Part shown: one piece after another, positions 46,401-59,194 of the stretch
How positions within the stretch are numbered: the stretch's first letter is position 1
Layout of the letters: every line of letters begins with the position of its first letter
Source: Conus ventricosus
Lineage: Eukaryota; Mollusca; Gastropoda; Neogastropoda; Conidae
Direction: 5' to 3'
DNA: 64,000 nucleotides
NCBI GenBank assembly: GCA_018398815.1
Contig: CM031615.1
Span: 47,487,020 to 47,551,019, forward strand
Position numbers and translations under genes: made by a program
Notes under the pieces: generated by a model
Told to the model about the DNA's origin: nothing
Database searches by the model: none
What the model saw: only the letters and a program-made list of their open reading frames with translations

Positions 46401-47804
46401 TTTTCTAAGTGTTTTCCAAGTTTGAATATGTTTCCTAAGTGCTGAATTCTCCTTTGATGAGTCATACTAGTCAGTGGACTTCATAATAAAAACTTTTTAA
46501 CTTCAACTGAACGTTCTTACTTTGACCTGAAGAAATCTTTTTTTAAATGGTATTAAATAGCTCTTACACAGGAGATAAATCAATTGCAAAAAAAGACGAT
46601 GTTTGAAAAAAAAAAAACAACAACAAAAAACAACCTTACAGGTGGAAAGAGAAAATAATGCAGGAAATCTTGGACTTTAAAAGAAAAAAAATCATGAAAA
46701 TAACATCTTTGAAGGGAAGGAGAAAGCAGATGCTCCCACCAATATAATTATTTGAATATCTGAAGTGAGGCATAGGTCATTTTTTTGTTCTTAAAGTCTT
46801 TGGGGTAAGGGGTGGGGGAGAAAATACCCCCCCCCCCACCCCCCACACACACACACCTCCAAAAGCAGTATTTGAAGCAAAGCAGAAGAAAATGTTTAAA
46901 AAACACAACAACAACAACCTTTGAAGATGAGAGGAGATGGGGATGTTTCAGAATAAATGTCTTTGAAAAAGATAAGGAAATAATGTTTCCCGAGAAAGCT
47001 CTGTGAAGTCTGGGAGGAGAATAAAGTTCCAGACACAAAAATCTTTGACGGAAGGTACAAGAATTGCGTTCTGATTAAAAAGAAAAAATTTTGAAGTGAG
47101 GGTAGGAAAAAAAAATCCAGATCCTGAGCATTTAAAGATCTCTGAATACTAACTTCTAACATAACAAGTGTTTAAACATTGGCCATTCAAAAGAACAAAA
47201 AGCTACTTAAAAATTGCTTGGTGACTGCCTCTTCAAGCGACTGCTTTCAATTTTTTTTTTCTTCTGGGGGTGAGGGGTAGGGGTGGGGCAATTTAAAAAA
47301 AAAAATAGCATTCATTCATTCTCTAGCTAAGTTTGCTGGAGGGTCACAATATGTACAAGGAAGTACATAGCTTCTACGGCACAGGTATTCTAAAGATTTA
47401 TTGTGCTCAAGCACTCAACAGGTTTGTGACGAGAGTCATGAAGCTAGACACTGTGTATTATGCCAGGATATGGTCAATATTATCAACTGCACTATCAACA
47501 TTGTCATACGAGTTTTGTGTTCCTTCATGGCCAAGCGGCAAAGCAACATCTTGATGATGATGATCTCCAGAACTGCGTACAAAACTGAATTTTAAATGGC
47601 AGGAAATCTTCATTGGAAGGCAAACGTCACACCTGTTGTGGACACAGACAACATTGGGCAGGGAGGACCAAAACAAAACAAAAAATCTTTTACGGGAGAA
47701 ACTTCTATGGGTAGATTTTTGCTGGCAGGCTTCACACCGTATAATCACAGTATCTCACTTTAAATCACTCTTCTCATTTTCAAAGTTTGGTGTCACTGTT
47801 TTTC

Positions 47805-47805
<1 letters not shown>
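43405..47805. other. Non-coding sequence, no gene supported
   Basis: AT-rich, with poly-A/T tracts and a 20-G run at 44,902-44,921. Short open frames (for example minus 46,074-46,310, Lys/Glu-rich) lack splice or homology support and were not called. Confidence 0.5.
44902..44921. repeat. Poly-G run (20 G)
   Basis: Between TTGCA and CCCTTTAAAAG. The copy-A version is interrupted by a T (24,453-24,470). Confidence 0.85.

Positions 47806-47878
<73 letters not shown>
47806..47878. repeat. (TG)n microsatellite, ~36 units
   Basis: Uninterrupted TG dinucleotides. Confidence 0.95.
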
Positions 47879-47881
<3 letters not shown>

Positions 47882-48172
47882 ATGTGAGGAATAAACATTT
47901 AGACTGCCTTGAACAATTCGGAACAGTATATATGCATAAACGTTTATGTGTATGTGTGTAAAGATGCAGGCACGTGTGCTGGTATACAAGACTGTGCTTA
48001 TGTATTTACTATTATGTTACTTCAATGATGAAATAATCTATTACCAAAAAGAAATAACTATCCTGGTAATCAAACAAAAGAAATAACTATCACTGTAATT
48101 GAAAGAAATTAACGAATGTTGCTTGACTCAGGTGTATGACAATATATGTACGTGCTCAGGTGTGTGACGTGA

Positions 48173-48228
48173 GTGTGTGCATGCGTGTGTGCGAGTACAC
48201 AGTGTGTGTAAGTACACATCGTGTGTGC

Positions 48229-48284
<56 letters not shown>

Positions 48285-48300
48285 CGTGTGTATGTGTGTG

Positions 48301-48353
<53 letters not shown>

Positions 48354-48545
48354 TGTGTGTGTGTGTGTTTCGTGTGTATGTGTGTGTGTTTCATGTGTGT
48401 GTGCATGCATTGTGTGTGTATGTGCGTGAGTGTGCGTGCGTGTGCGTGTGTGCATGCATTTCGTGTGTGTGCATGTGCATGTGTGCGTGTGCGCACACCC
48501 GTGTATGCACATGTGCGTGCACCTGCACACATACACACCTGCATG
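48173..48545. repeat. Interrupted (GT)n array
   Basis: (GT)n with TTTCGTGTGTATG and GCATGCAT interruptions; open frames on both strands are cysteine/valine or threonine/histidine low complexity. Confidence 0.9.
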
Positions 48546-48956
48546 TGTGTGCATTTTCAATGTTAAAACTCTGAATTTTAATAAAAGCCTGACAGAGGTA
48601 GGAGGGAGGGGATCACGAGGAGAGAAGTCTCATGACATTACATGCCCATGGAAGTAAGGAGAGGGAAAGGACTGCTGTGGGTAGGAGCAAGAATTAGGCA
48701 GAGGTAATGTGTGTGTGCGTGTGTGAGTGTTTGTGCGATCACATGCAAAATTAAATGGGAAATGCGTCAAACATGAGGAGAAAAACAAACAAAAACAGAT
48801 GTTCTTTTTCATTCAAATGAAAGTACAGTCAATGAGATAAGATAGTACAGCCAATGCATGGTCAGAAAAAAAGAGTAATAGAGAACTGTGGCTTTTAATG
48901 TTTCTGCAGAATTTCGAAATTAAGTTTTACTTCAAAATATTACATAAGCTCTTTCC

Positions 48957-49908
48957 TGCCTTGCTGTAGAACTGTTCCTTCAAGTTTCCATCTGGTTTTT
49001 GTTGTCAAAGAGTGTGTGTTTACTGGGCTCTACTTGAAAGTAACTCTTTCACCTGAAAAAAAAATTGTGATCCACAATCTTGGTTCAAGTTAACAGTAGA
49101 GGCAATACGGGGACCTGCCATTTCAATTTCAAATCTCTTCCATAGTTTGTGACTTTTACTCTCTCTCTCTCTCTCTCTCTCTCTGTGATCTTGTCAGCAA
49201 GCTCTTTTCATGACAAAACAAGACGCAAAGAAACCCAGAAGACAACTGTACCCCAGTCTACGCATTTTAAAATAGAAATGACAGCATTTAATGAAGATAC
49301 AGAACTTCCAATTGCAAACAGGACACGCATCACATTTCCTACTACCGAGATCACATGCATATAACCATGCACATAACCAAGGGACATGCTCCATTTATTC
49401 ACCAAATACTTGTAAAAGCAGTCTGATCATTATTCCTCTTGCTGACAAGCTAAACAACAGAGGCGTGTGAAAACAAAATCCTCTTTGTAGAACTATAAAG
49501 GTTTTTTTTTCTTTTTTCTTTTTCTTAGTGAACTGAAACGAAAGAAGTCACAAATGTTAATGACACATGGATGGTTTTCAATTATCTAATTACAAGATTA
49601 AGAACTAATCAGTTAAGAACGAAATTATGCAAGGTAAAAATAACTCTCTTTTTTTCATGAACACTATGAGAAGTTGATTACAAAAGAATTTTCATTTCAT
49701 GGATTCTGGAAACATTAAAATCCCACTGAAGACATGTATCCAAAAACTATGTAGTTTCCATGACAATGGATGAAACAGGACAGAGTGCATAGATTAGCAT
49801 GAGCAGTCACCCCATCCCCCTTCCCTCCCCCCGCCACCACCTCCAACCTTACCCTTAACCTCCACCACGTTCATCACTACTTCTGTCAATGTCAGCCAAC
49901 ATGCAGTG
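48957..49908. other. First sequence outside the duplication; no gene seen
   Basis: Single-copy in this window. Holds a (CT)n tract at 49,159-49,184 and a C-rich stretch near 49,810-49,860. No supported gene. Confidence 0.5.
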
Positions 49909-49921
49909 GTATTATGAAAAG

Positions 49922-50314
49922 AGATAAGATAAGATAATGTTGCTTATAGCCCAGCCGACCGCAAAGGGCCACATCAGGCTGTCACCACGTTAAAATCAAC
50001 TCACCAGTCATAAAAAAAACCTAAAAAAAACACCTTTCACACATCTCTTTAAATGACATCGTCTAGAAACGCACCAGAAACTTTGTTAAAAATCTTTCCT
50101 CCGTAAAATCTTAAATCAGATGAAAAATGTTAATCTCCTCAAAAACTCAAGGATCACGTCAGGCGGGACATCCCTGAACAGGATCTTCATGGACTCTGCT
50201 GTAAAATGTTTGTGTCTCACATCGTGCAAATCCCAACACTCTAAAAGAACATGTTTCACTGTGAGGGCGCATGACATGGAATGCACCACGGAGCTTCTTC
50301 ACTCTTAAAAAGGT
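49922..50314 (-). mobile_element. 393-bp 5'-truncated I/Nimb LINE copy with 13-bp TSD
   Basis: Matches the 3' end of the element at 50,412-50,830. It has the (TTATC)n tail, the conserved CGGTCGGCTGGGCTATAAG segment, the 3' UTR, and the last ~66 codons of ORF2 ending RRLTFFI with a stop at 50,116-50,118. It is flanked by GTATTATGAAAAG at 49,909-49,921 and 50,315-50,327. A clean case of target-primed, 5'-truncated insertion. Confidence 0.9.
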
Positions 50315-50376
50315 GTATTATGAAAAGAAAAAACAACAAATTAAAACTATGAAGACCTTTTAAACGTCAGGGGCAA

Positions 50377-50411
50377 GGGTAAGGTAAGGTAATGTTGCTT
50401 ATAGCCCAGCT
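50377..50411 (-). mobile_element. Older LINE-tail insertion, left piece (split by the full-length LINE)
   Basis: Reads GGTAAGGTAAGGTAATG then TTGCTTATAGCCCAGCT. It continues at 56,381-56,422. The outer flanks GTCAGGGGCAA (50,366-50,376) and GTCAGTGGCAA (56,423-56,433) form an 11-bp duplication with one mismatch. Its tail repeat is GGTAA rather than GATAA. Confidence 0.75.
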
Positions 50412-50509
50412 AAGATAAGATAAGATAAGAAAATTTGTTGCTTATAGCCCAGCCGACCGCAAAGAGCCACATCGGGGGCTGTCACCACGTTAAAATCAAC
50501 GCACCAGTC

Positions 50510-50542
<33 letters not shown>

Positions 50543-50629
50543 CAACAATTTTCACACATCTCATTAAATGACATCGTCAAAACGCACCAGAAATTGCATT
50601 AAAAATCTTTCTTCCGAAAAAATCTTAAA
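50412..50629 (-). repeat. LINE 3' UTR and conserved tail
   Basis: Holds a ~30-base A tract (50,514-50,542), the conserved GGTCGGCTGGGCTATAAGCA block near 50,435-50,457 and the terminal (TTATC)n repeat at 50,412-50,430. This tail is the part that recurs alone at 39,600, 43,336 and 50,377. Confidence 0.85.
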
Positions 50630-53600
50630 TCAGATGAAAAATGTTAATCTCCTCAAAAACTCAAGGATCACATCAGGCGGGACATCCCTGAACAGGATCT
50701 TCAGGGACTCCGCTGTAAAATGTTTGTGCCCAAACATCGGGGCAAGTCCAACACTCTAAAAAACATGTTTCATTGTGAGTGGGCGCATGACATGGAATAC
50801 ACCACGGAGCTTCTTCACTCTTAAAAGGTAAGAATGGTAAAAACGAATGGCCGTGTGCGGGCCGCACAGAACCGTTTCCTCTTTACGACCTCCCGACGTA
50901 GATGGGAGGAAGTCCTTAAAGGTTTGGAGGGATCTGAAAGAGTTTGTTATTCGTCGGTGTGTTCCAATCCTCCTGCCAGGGGTCTCCACATAATCGTTAA
51001 TTTTGGGTTTCACATCTGAGCAGGGGATATAAACGGGGACATTTCTCTCTTGTGGCGTTCTTGGCTAAACGATCAACCATTTCGTTCCCGCCGATGCCAA
51101 CATGACCAGGAACCCAAGCAAAGAGTAATGTTGTAACCGTCCGCCTTCAACTTGCTAAAAAGTTCAAAAAAAAGAAAAAAGTTCTGGATGCTAAAGGGGT
51201 TGCGGCCAGCTATGGCCTCCAAAGCTGACAGCGAATCCGACAAAAACCAGAAAAGTCCCTCTTCGAAGAATGCGAGATTATCTTCAAAGCCAAAACCAGA
51301 GCGGCAAGTTCAGCAGAATAGACAGAAGCATGGGAATGAATATGTCCAACAGTATCTGAAAAGGAGCCCCAGGGCATAGGCTCACAGGCCACTCCATCCT
51401 CAGATTTGGGAAACCCGTCAGTGAAAACTTTTTGATGGGATGGGAATTTGGAAACAGAGCTCAGCATACAAAGCCTTGTACGCCAAGAGCGGGGTAGACT
51501 CTTTGCAAAAAGCTGAAAGATCGAAACAATCTCTGGTGTGAAAAAGGTCCACGGAGGTTGATCCGGAACTTGGAAAATGGGAAACTACTCCCAGGTCTAG
51601 ACCTGCATTCCGCACGTGAGGCCGCATACGAAGACCAAACGGCGGAATACATTCGGGTTGTTTTAAAACTTACTTTGGAACGGAGGGTCAAAGACACAGT
51701 CAAGGCAGGATTCTGCGGTTCTGAGAACAGTCGGATATAATAATTCAAAGACTTTCAGCCTGCGGTTGGACAATAAAGGTTCACCCGCCTCTGCGTACAG
51801 GCTGTACACAGGGGTGGTGCGGAACGCTCCAAGACAGAGACGAAGCCCTTGATGGTGGATAGGCCCAAAGAGTTTGAGGTAAGACATCTTGCGGACCGTA
51901 CACAGCACAACCGTAGTCCATTTTTGGAACGGACCAAGGCTCTTAGAGGTGCAGCAAAGTTTTCTTATCAGCGCCCCAGTCGGTGTGCGCTACGACCCGC
52001 AGAATATTCAGTGCTTTTCTGGCAAGCATTTTTGGGAGGTGTTTGATGTGGCTGAGAAATTTAAAGTTTCTGGTCAAAAATGACTCCCAGAAATTTGGCC
52101 TCTTAAAACACTGGAATGGGAGATTTCCCTACTTAAAGTTCAGGATCTGGAAAAAACTGACGGAAATTATGGAAGTGAAAACACTGCGTCTTTGTTGGAG
52201 AAAGGTGAAACCGTTTCATCTGCCCACCGATGGATTTTATCTACGCAAAGCTGGAGCCTGCGCTGGACACCGGGTACAGGCTTCCAGTTGCGTAGACAGC
52301 AAAATCATCCACAATGAGCAGTCTGAACCCTGCTGGACTGATTGAACAATGTTGTCGATCTTAATACAAAAAGAGGGCAGAGACAGTATGCTCCCCTGTG
52401 GAACACCCAACTCCTGCTCGTGGCCCTCAGAAGAGGGTGCCAACCCGGACCTGAAACGTCGTTCTCCCAAAAAAATTTTTCAATAAAAAGCGGAAGATGA
52501 CCTCGAAAACCCAGATCGTGGAGATCATGAAGTATCCCCGACTTCCAGGTAGTATCGTAGGCCTTCTCCAAATCAAAGAAAATTGCCACTGCATGCTGTT
52601 TTTTTCAGAAAGGCTTCCGAAGTGTAGATTCCAGACGAATCAAATGGGCAACTGTAGACCGATGTTTGCGGAAACCACACTGTTCTTTCGCCAAAAGGCC
52701 ATCGGTTTTCGAGTTTCCACATGAGCCTAGCATTGACCATTTTCTCCATCAATTTACAGATACAGCTGTCAAAGCTATGGGACGGTAGTTTGATGGGTTA
52801 GAAAGATCTTTCCAGGTTTGGGGATGGGAATAATGAGGGCTTTCCACCAAGAGGGTGGAAAGAAACCTGTAGTCCACACATGGTTGAATACCTGTAACAG
52901 TATGTTCAGACCTTCTTGCGGGAAAATGTTTCAACAGTTGATAATGAATTTCATCTATACCTGGAGAGCAATCGCGCAATAAAAGTAAGGCAGATTTTAG
53001 CTCGTTTAACGTGAAAGGAAAAATTGTAGTCTTCCAGTTGTCGGATGAAAAGTTGCAGGGGGATTTTTCTTTAGGGCTTTGTTTTTGACAAAAGAGGCTG
53101 ATTTGTTAAAGAGGAGGAATTCTTTTTAATTGTTGAAGCAAGCAGATTAGCAACTGCTTTTTTGTCTGTTATTAAAGAGTCCGAAAAGTTGAGATGGTTC
53201 CCCAGTGGGGCAGGTGTTCTTCCCTTTGATTTTCTTAATGAATTTCCACACTTTTTCTTGGAAGTTTTCGATGTCAGCCTGGAGCAGAAACTTCTCCAGG
53301 GCCGACGTTTACTGATTTTAAAAGTGTGCCCCGATTTGGCACGGAGTTTCTGATGGGGTCGAGCGTTGGGACCCGAAGGTCTTGGTACACCCGACGCTGA
53401 GCCCGTTTTAGAACTTTTGGAAATTTTTTTGGCAGTCTGAATCAAACCAGGGTGTTTTTGGCATTTGAAGTTTATCGGAAGACACTGGGAAAAAAAAAAC
53501 TTTAGCACACTTGATCACAGTGTTAGTCAGTGATTCTGCTGGTCCGGACTCGAAGAAAATCAGCGTCCTGGAATTCCTTAGAAAAGTGGCTGCAAATAGA

Positions 53601-54306
53601 TCCCAGTTTGCTTTCTTTTAATTGAGATGTTGAGAGACAGAGACGTGTTCAGTTATTACAGGTTGTAGAAGGACAGGGAAATGGTCACTTCCGTGCAGAT
53701 CGTCCCTGGACAGACCACTCATAGTCCAGGACCAGCGAGGGGTCCCCAACCGACAAATCTAAACACGAAAGTGAACCTGTGGAAGAGTGGAGGTAAGTTG
53801 CAGATCCGTCGTTCAGACAACACAAATCCAAATCCGAAAGGACATCCTCAATTAGCAGACCTCTGGATGACGTACTGACACTACCCCAAAGAGGATTTTG
53901 ACCGTTAAAGTCACCCAACAGCAAAAAAGGGCGAGGAAGTTCTCCTACAACTGACAAGGTCCTGACGACAACCGGACAGAAGGAGGTAAATAAAGAGAAC
54001 AGATTGTCACAGTCCTGTGGAGAGTGACTCCTCGCAGCAACAGCCTGAAGGGAGGTAGACAGAGCGACAGGACATACAGCAAAGTTTTGTGTAGGAGAAG
54101 GGCAACACCGCCCGACAGTCCCAACGTGGATGGTTTGTGCAGGTTTTGAAAGAATATTAAAGCCAGAAAGAGTAAAGGTCTTCTGCTTTGAATTTGAGTT
54201 TCCGAAGACCACGACGGAAGTTTTATAGATTGACAAGAAGCTGCAGCTCCTCGAAGTTGGAAATTTAGTCCCCCGGATGTTCCAAATGGAATATTGTACT
54301 ATCCAT
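50630..54306 (-). pseudogene. LINE ORF2: endonuclease, RT, RNase H
   Basis: About 1,226 codons in extent, normal for I-type ORF2. The start is MDSTIFH at 54,306. Endonuclease words LLLGDFNGQNPLWGS lie near 53,900-53,950. RT segments include SPGIDEIHYQLLKHFPA (about 52,950), SNYRPIAL (52,770), FFDLEKAYDTTWKSGILHDL (52,570) and a VDD catalytic triplet near 52,305. RNase H shows VFTDGFPKSEDG, YSAELAALVLAL and the WVPGHVGIGGNEMVDRLAK signature near 51,065-51,120. A Cys/His cluster (CIPCHAP, HVFLECW) lies near 50,760-50,800, and it stops after RRLTFFI. Multiple frameshifts interrupt it. Confidence 0.88.
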
Positions 54307-54331
54307 GGTGCAGAGGCGAAAAGGAGAGAAA

Positions 54332-55635
54332 TCAGGTCATCTCCTCATTTAACATCTGCGTCTAAGGGTGGTAAATTTGTTGTTAGTTCACTGGACGTGG
54401 TCTTCAGACCTGCTGCAGACTTGCCAACAGGTGAAGAAGGTCTGGGTTTGGGAAAGGTGGAGGTTTCTTCCTCATCTCCACCATCTCCACACTGGGTTGA
54501 ACTCCCTTGCCCGCACGGGCACTGGGCAGAGGAGTTCGAGGGGGGACTGCTGGTTTTTTAATCTGCCCAGCAGCAGATGTTGTAGACTGTTGGCAGTCTG
54601 AGGGTGGCGGATTTTTTGCCTCCACCAGGGCAGTCACTTTGGGTTGGAAGGTGGTGGACCTGCTTCCACCAGAGTTGACAGTTCTTCCTTGCAGTGTCTT
54701 TGAAAACGTAAAGTCATCAGTCTGACAGCAGACTGATCGAGTGAGAACTGTGGGAACTTTCTTTACAGCCGAAGCATAGGAAGAGGCTGTCGGCGTCTGA
54801 CTGCCCACAACCTGCTTGCGGGCTTCAAAAAAGGAAATTTTCTTTTCAGTTTTTAGTCTTTGAATGGCGGATTCCTGAATCCAAAGAGGACAGTTTCTTG
54901 AAGAGGAGGGATGGTCGCCACCGCAGTTAGCACAATGTGCCGGATCTTGACACGGCCCATCATGGGTTGCCTTGCAGCAAACACCGCACACCTCCTGCCC
55001 AGAACAGCGGTCCCTGACATGGCCAAACCTCTGACATCTGAAGCACCTCAATGGGGACGGAACATATAACTGAACCCTGACGTTCAAGTAACCGACTTTG
55101 ATGACCGGAGGCAGCACAGGGTTGCAGAATGTCAGAAAGAGGGTGTTGGTGGCCACTCTTTCTGCACCTTTTTTTACAGTCACCCTGCGCACCTCCGTCA
55201 CACCCTGGGACGCCAGTTCCGTTTTGATCTCTGCCTCTGAAACACCTGATAGATCTCTGCAGCGAATCACACCTTTCAACAAATTTAACTGTTTATGAGG
55301 AGTCACCCTGATCTCCCTGTCCACTAGTTTTGTTGCTCTCAACAGCTGTTCAGATTGTTTTTTGGATCGACATTGAATTAGAAACGAGCCATTCCTCAAC
55401 CTTTTGACGGACTGAGGTCACCTGCTAGACCTTGAAAGCCCTTTTGTATGGCAAAAGGGCTCAGAGCTGAAAGGGGTCTTTCCTGCTCCGTTCCTTCCAT
55501 CACGAGCCAGGAAGCCCAAAAACCTGTCTTCTGTCTTACCTCTGTATCAGAGTCACTGTCGGAATAAAGATCCCCTGAAATAGGAGATGCTGCCTTCCTC
55601 TTCTTTTTGGGGGGGATGTTTTTTGATAAAGCCAT
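54332..55635 (-). pseudogene. LINE ORF1: zinc-knuckle RNA-binding protein
   Basis: Begins MALSKNIPPKKKRKAASP, with a nuclear-localisation-like PPKKKRK, then an acidic DSDSDTE patch. After a frame change near 55,398 comes a 331-codon stretch with CFRCQRFGHVRDRC, CGVCCKATHDGPC and CANCGGDHPSSSRNC knuckles, and a Ser/Pro-rich tail. A second frameshift brings an early stop at 54,404-54,406; the copy-B equivalent stop corresponds to 54,332. The protein binds element RNA; gag-like ORF1s with this knuckle set are typical of I and Jockey-group LINEs. Confidence 0.87.
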
Positions 55636-56367
55636 ATTTAGTTTATTATATTTCATCTCTCCCTTACCCACCCACCTTGGAGTCCAACTAAGGGGCCAGG
55701 GCCAAGAAACCAATGTCTTGACCCCTTCCAGGCTTCGGGAGAACATACGACAAACAGAAACCACCAACCCTATCCCCCTGATCATGCTCAACTCCCGGGA
55801 ACAGAGAGCTGAGCACTGCAGGGGTTTACTTGGCCAGCAGGGGAACTGTCTGTCTTGACCCAGCCCCAAGAAGGGGAGCCGATTAGTACACCCGGCCAAA
55901 GTGTACTTCCTGTCTAGGAGAGGTCCGAGCCAAAGTGATGTGTTGAGAGCGCTGGCCCTCTCAATCACCAGGATCTCATTCCCCTCCGACACAGGTCGCA
56001 CCGCACGGCAAACGCGGCGGATCTTAAGGAGACCACAGAGAGAAAAGGAGTGTGGAAAAGAAGAATTGAAGGGGAGACGAAGATAGAAAAGGGCCAAATA
56101 AGGAAGGCAGAAAACAAGAAAAGGAGAAAGGCGGGTTACTCTTAGTCAGGATCCTCACCCTTAGCCTACCTGACATGGGAAGCCCTACCAGGGGCATCAA
56201 CTCCTTACGTTACGCTTAGGCCAGGCAGCATCTCAACTTCACAGGCCTAGAAGCAGTTGGAAAAAACCAGCCTATCTCCAAGTATTGATGCCCCCGCCAG
56301 CAAAGCCTAAGGGATCACTGGACCCCGCAAGCCCTCCGACCACGACAAGGTCGCAACCCCCGGAGGG
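55636..56367 (-). repeat. LINE 5' UTR (internal promoter region)
   Basis: About 730 bp from the element's 5' end to the ORF1 start, conserved in 31,965-32,718 and 11,205-11,994. LINEs transcribe from such regions, but no defined promoter motif was identified. Confidence 0.65.
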
Positions 56368-56380
56368 TTATAGCCCAGCT

Positions 56381-56422
56381 GACAAGCTGTCACCGCACTG
56401 AAGTCAACACCCAAGTCATAAA
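56381..56422 (-). mobile_element. Older LINE-tail insertion, right piece
   Basis: GACAAGCTGTCACCGCACTG then AAGTCAACACCCAAGTCATAAA, the continuation of 50,377-50,411. Together they form a ~77-bp tail copy into which the full-length LINE inserted. Confidence 0.72.
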
Positions 56423-56439
56423 GTCAGTGGCAAACTCTT

Positions 56440-57265
56440 TTCTTAAGGAAATCAATGAAGCAAATGAAATGCATTTCAGTTTCATTATTTCCAAAATAAG
56501 CATTTCACCTTTCAGTTTCCTCACATCCAGGACATGCATTTCATTTTTTTTTCATTTCCAGGCAAATGAAAGACACGTTTTTGTCTGTATGGCCTGTTTT
56601 CCAAACAAACAAAATATTTATTTCAGTCAGTATTATGATGTCTTTTCCGTGAAAAATACTTGTATTTCAATCAACATGATCTCTTCCCCCCCCCCCCTCC
56701 CCCCTGAGGAAATGAAAGATGCAAAACTAAGTCAGTATGACAACTTCTCCAAGGAAGTGGAAGACAAGTATTTCCGTCAGTTATGTTTCTTTGATGAGGA
56801 AATGAAAAAATTGTAGGTCAGTACCCTTTCGTTTCCAAGGAAGTCAAAGATCTCATTTCTTCAGTCAGTGTGATCATCTTTTTTTCTGTTTTTTCTTTCC
56901 AAAGAAAGACATTTTTAATCAGTATGATCTCCTTTCCAAGACACTGAAAGATGTGTGTGTGTCAGTATGATCTTTTTTCCCAAGGAAATGAATGTGCTTG
57001 CCACTATACTCTTTTTTTCTTCCAAGGAAATGAATGACATATGCTTTAGTTAGAACTGTCTCTTTTCCCAGAAAATGAAAAAAAAAACACCTGTTTTAGT
57101 CAATAGGATCTCTTTTCTACAAAGACGAAAGACATACATTTCAGTCAGTATGATCTCCTTTCAAGGAAAACAAAAGGTATGTGTTTAGTAAACACATTCT
57201 TTTCTCCTAGGGAATAAAAGGTTTCTTTCCCAAGGAAACAATTTTTGTTGTTGTTGTTGTTGTAT
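56440..57265. repeat. Degenerate ~40-65-bp minisatellite
   Basis: Repeated words TTTCCAAGGAAATGAAAGAC, CATTTCAGTCAGTATGATCT and TCTTTTCC recur about fifteen times with variable spacing. Weak open frames inside are repeat shadows. The family resumes at 57,893. Confidence 0.8.
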
Positions 57266-57279
57266 TTTAGTCACTCAGA

Positions 57280-57877
57280 CAAGGTTCGTACAGATTTCCT
57301 GACAAAAGAATCAAGGACTTTTTATGGACTTTTCAAGCACTTTTTTTTTTAATTCAAGGACTTACTTCAGAGATCTTTTAAAGAAAAATAATCATGAAAT
57401 ACTGACACAAATTAAATTACTGTCTAGGACCTTTGTCCGTATGTGGCAAAAGGCCATGCTTTTGTCTCCACCTGGGTCTACCTGAAACCATTCTTTGTAC
57501 TCTTCTTTATCCAGCCTACCATTAAACAAACACTCCCCCAGCATGTTGACTTCTCAAATTCAAGATGGCAGATAATTCTATCGTGTGTGCAGGCTCCATG
57601 AAGGCCAGTAACTCTGGTGCTTTTACATGTAGCAGATCGTCAGTCAACTCTGACTCAGACTTCTTTACTTTCATACTTTTTAAAAAATTCAATTTCTAAT
57701 TTTTTTTCCTTAACAGACACAAGGTTTTTACACAGACTTTATTCAAAGTCATTGGCAGTGACAATATTCAAACCCTTTTTAAGGACCTATGAGCAAAAGC
57801 CTGATTTTCAAGGACTTTCAAGGCCTTGAAAAGGGGCCCCCCAAAATCAAGCACTTTTAAGGACTGTACAAACCCTG
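57280..57877. mobile_element. Possible non-autonomous hAT-type MITE
   Basis: 598 bp. Ends CAAGGTTCGTACAG and, reversed, CAGGGTTTGTACAG match at 12 of 14 positions. This CAGGGTT.GTACAG end with AAGGACTTTT words inside is known from hAT elements. Flanking 8-mers CACTCAGA and CACAATAA agree at only 4 of 8, so it is old or the boundary is off. It interrupts the minisatellite. No transposase. Confidence 0.6.
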
Positions 57878-57885
57878 CACAATAA

Positions 57886-58010
57886 TTTTTTTCCCAAGGA
57901 AGCGAAAGGCATGTGTGTTCACAAGTATGGTCTGTTTTCCACAGAAATGACTGATGAATAAATCAGCCTGCATGGTTTCTGTTCCAGGAAAATCGGAGAT
58001 GTTTTTTTAA
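57886..58010. repeat. Minisatellite, continuation
   Basis: Units TTCCCAAGGAAGCGAAAGGC and TTTTCCACAGAAATGAC continue the array seen before 57,280. Confidence 0.65.

Positions 58011-59194
<1,184 letters not shown>

Larger units (their letters stand above)
50412..56367 (-). mobile_element. Full-length I/Nimb-type LINE with 13-bp TSD
   Basis: 5,956 bp from a 5' end starting CCCTCCGGGGGTTGC to a 3' (TTATC)n tail, flanked by TTATAGCCCAGCT at 50,399-50,411 and 56,368-56,380. Order: 5' UTR, ORF1 with zinc knuckles, ORF2 with endonuclease, RT, RNase H and a Cys/His C-terminus, then 3' UTR. The RNase H after RT plus a knuckle-bearing ORF1 places it in the I superfamily. Both ORFs carry frameshifts, so it is complete in extent but probably inactive. 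Confidence 0.92.

Noticed and set aside
47458..47748. Minus-strand frame with CEACQ, CVHNRCDVC, which looked like a zinc-binding exon
   Set aside because: The frame is different in the copy-A counterpart and no splice-bounded exon or known family fits.
48177..48574. Long plus- and minus-strand open frames rich in Cys/Val or Thr/His
   Set aside because: They are translations of (GT)n repeats; no family, no splice context.
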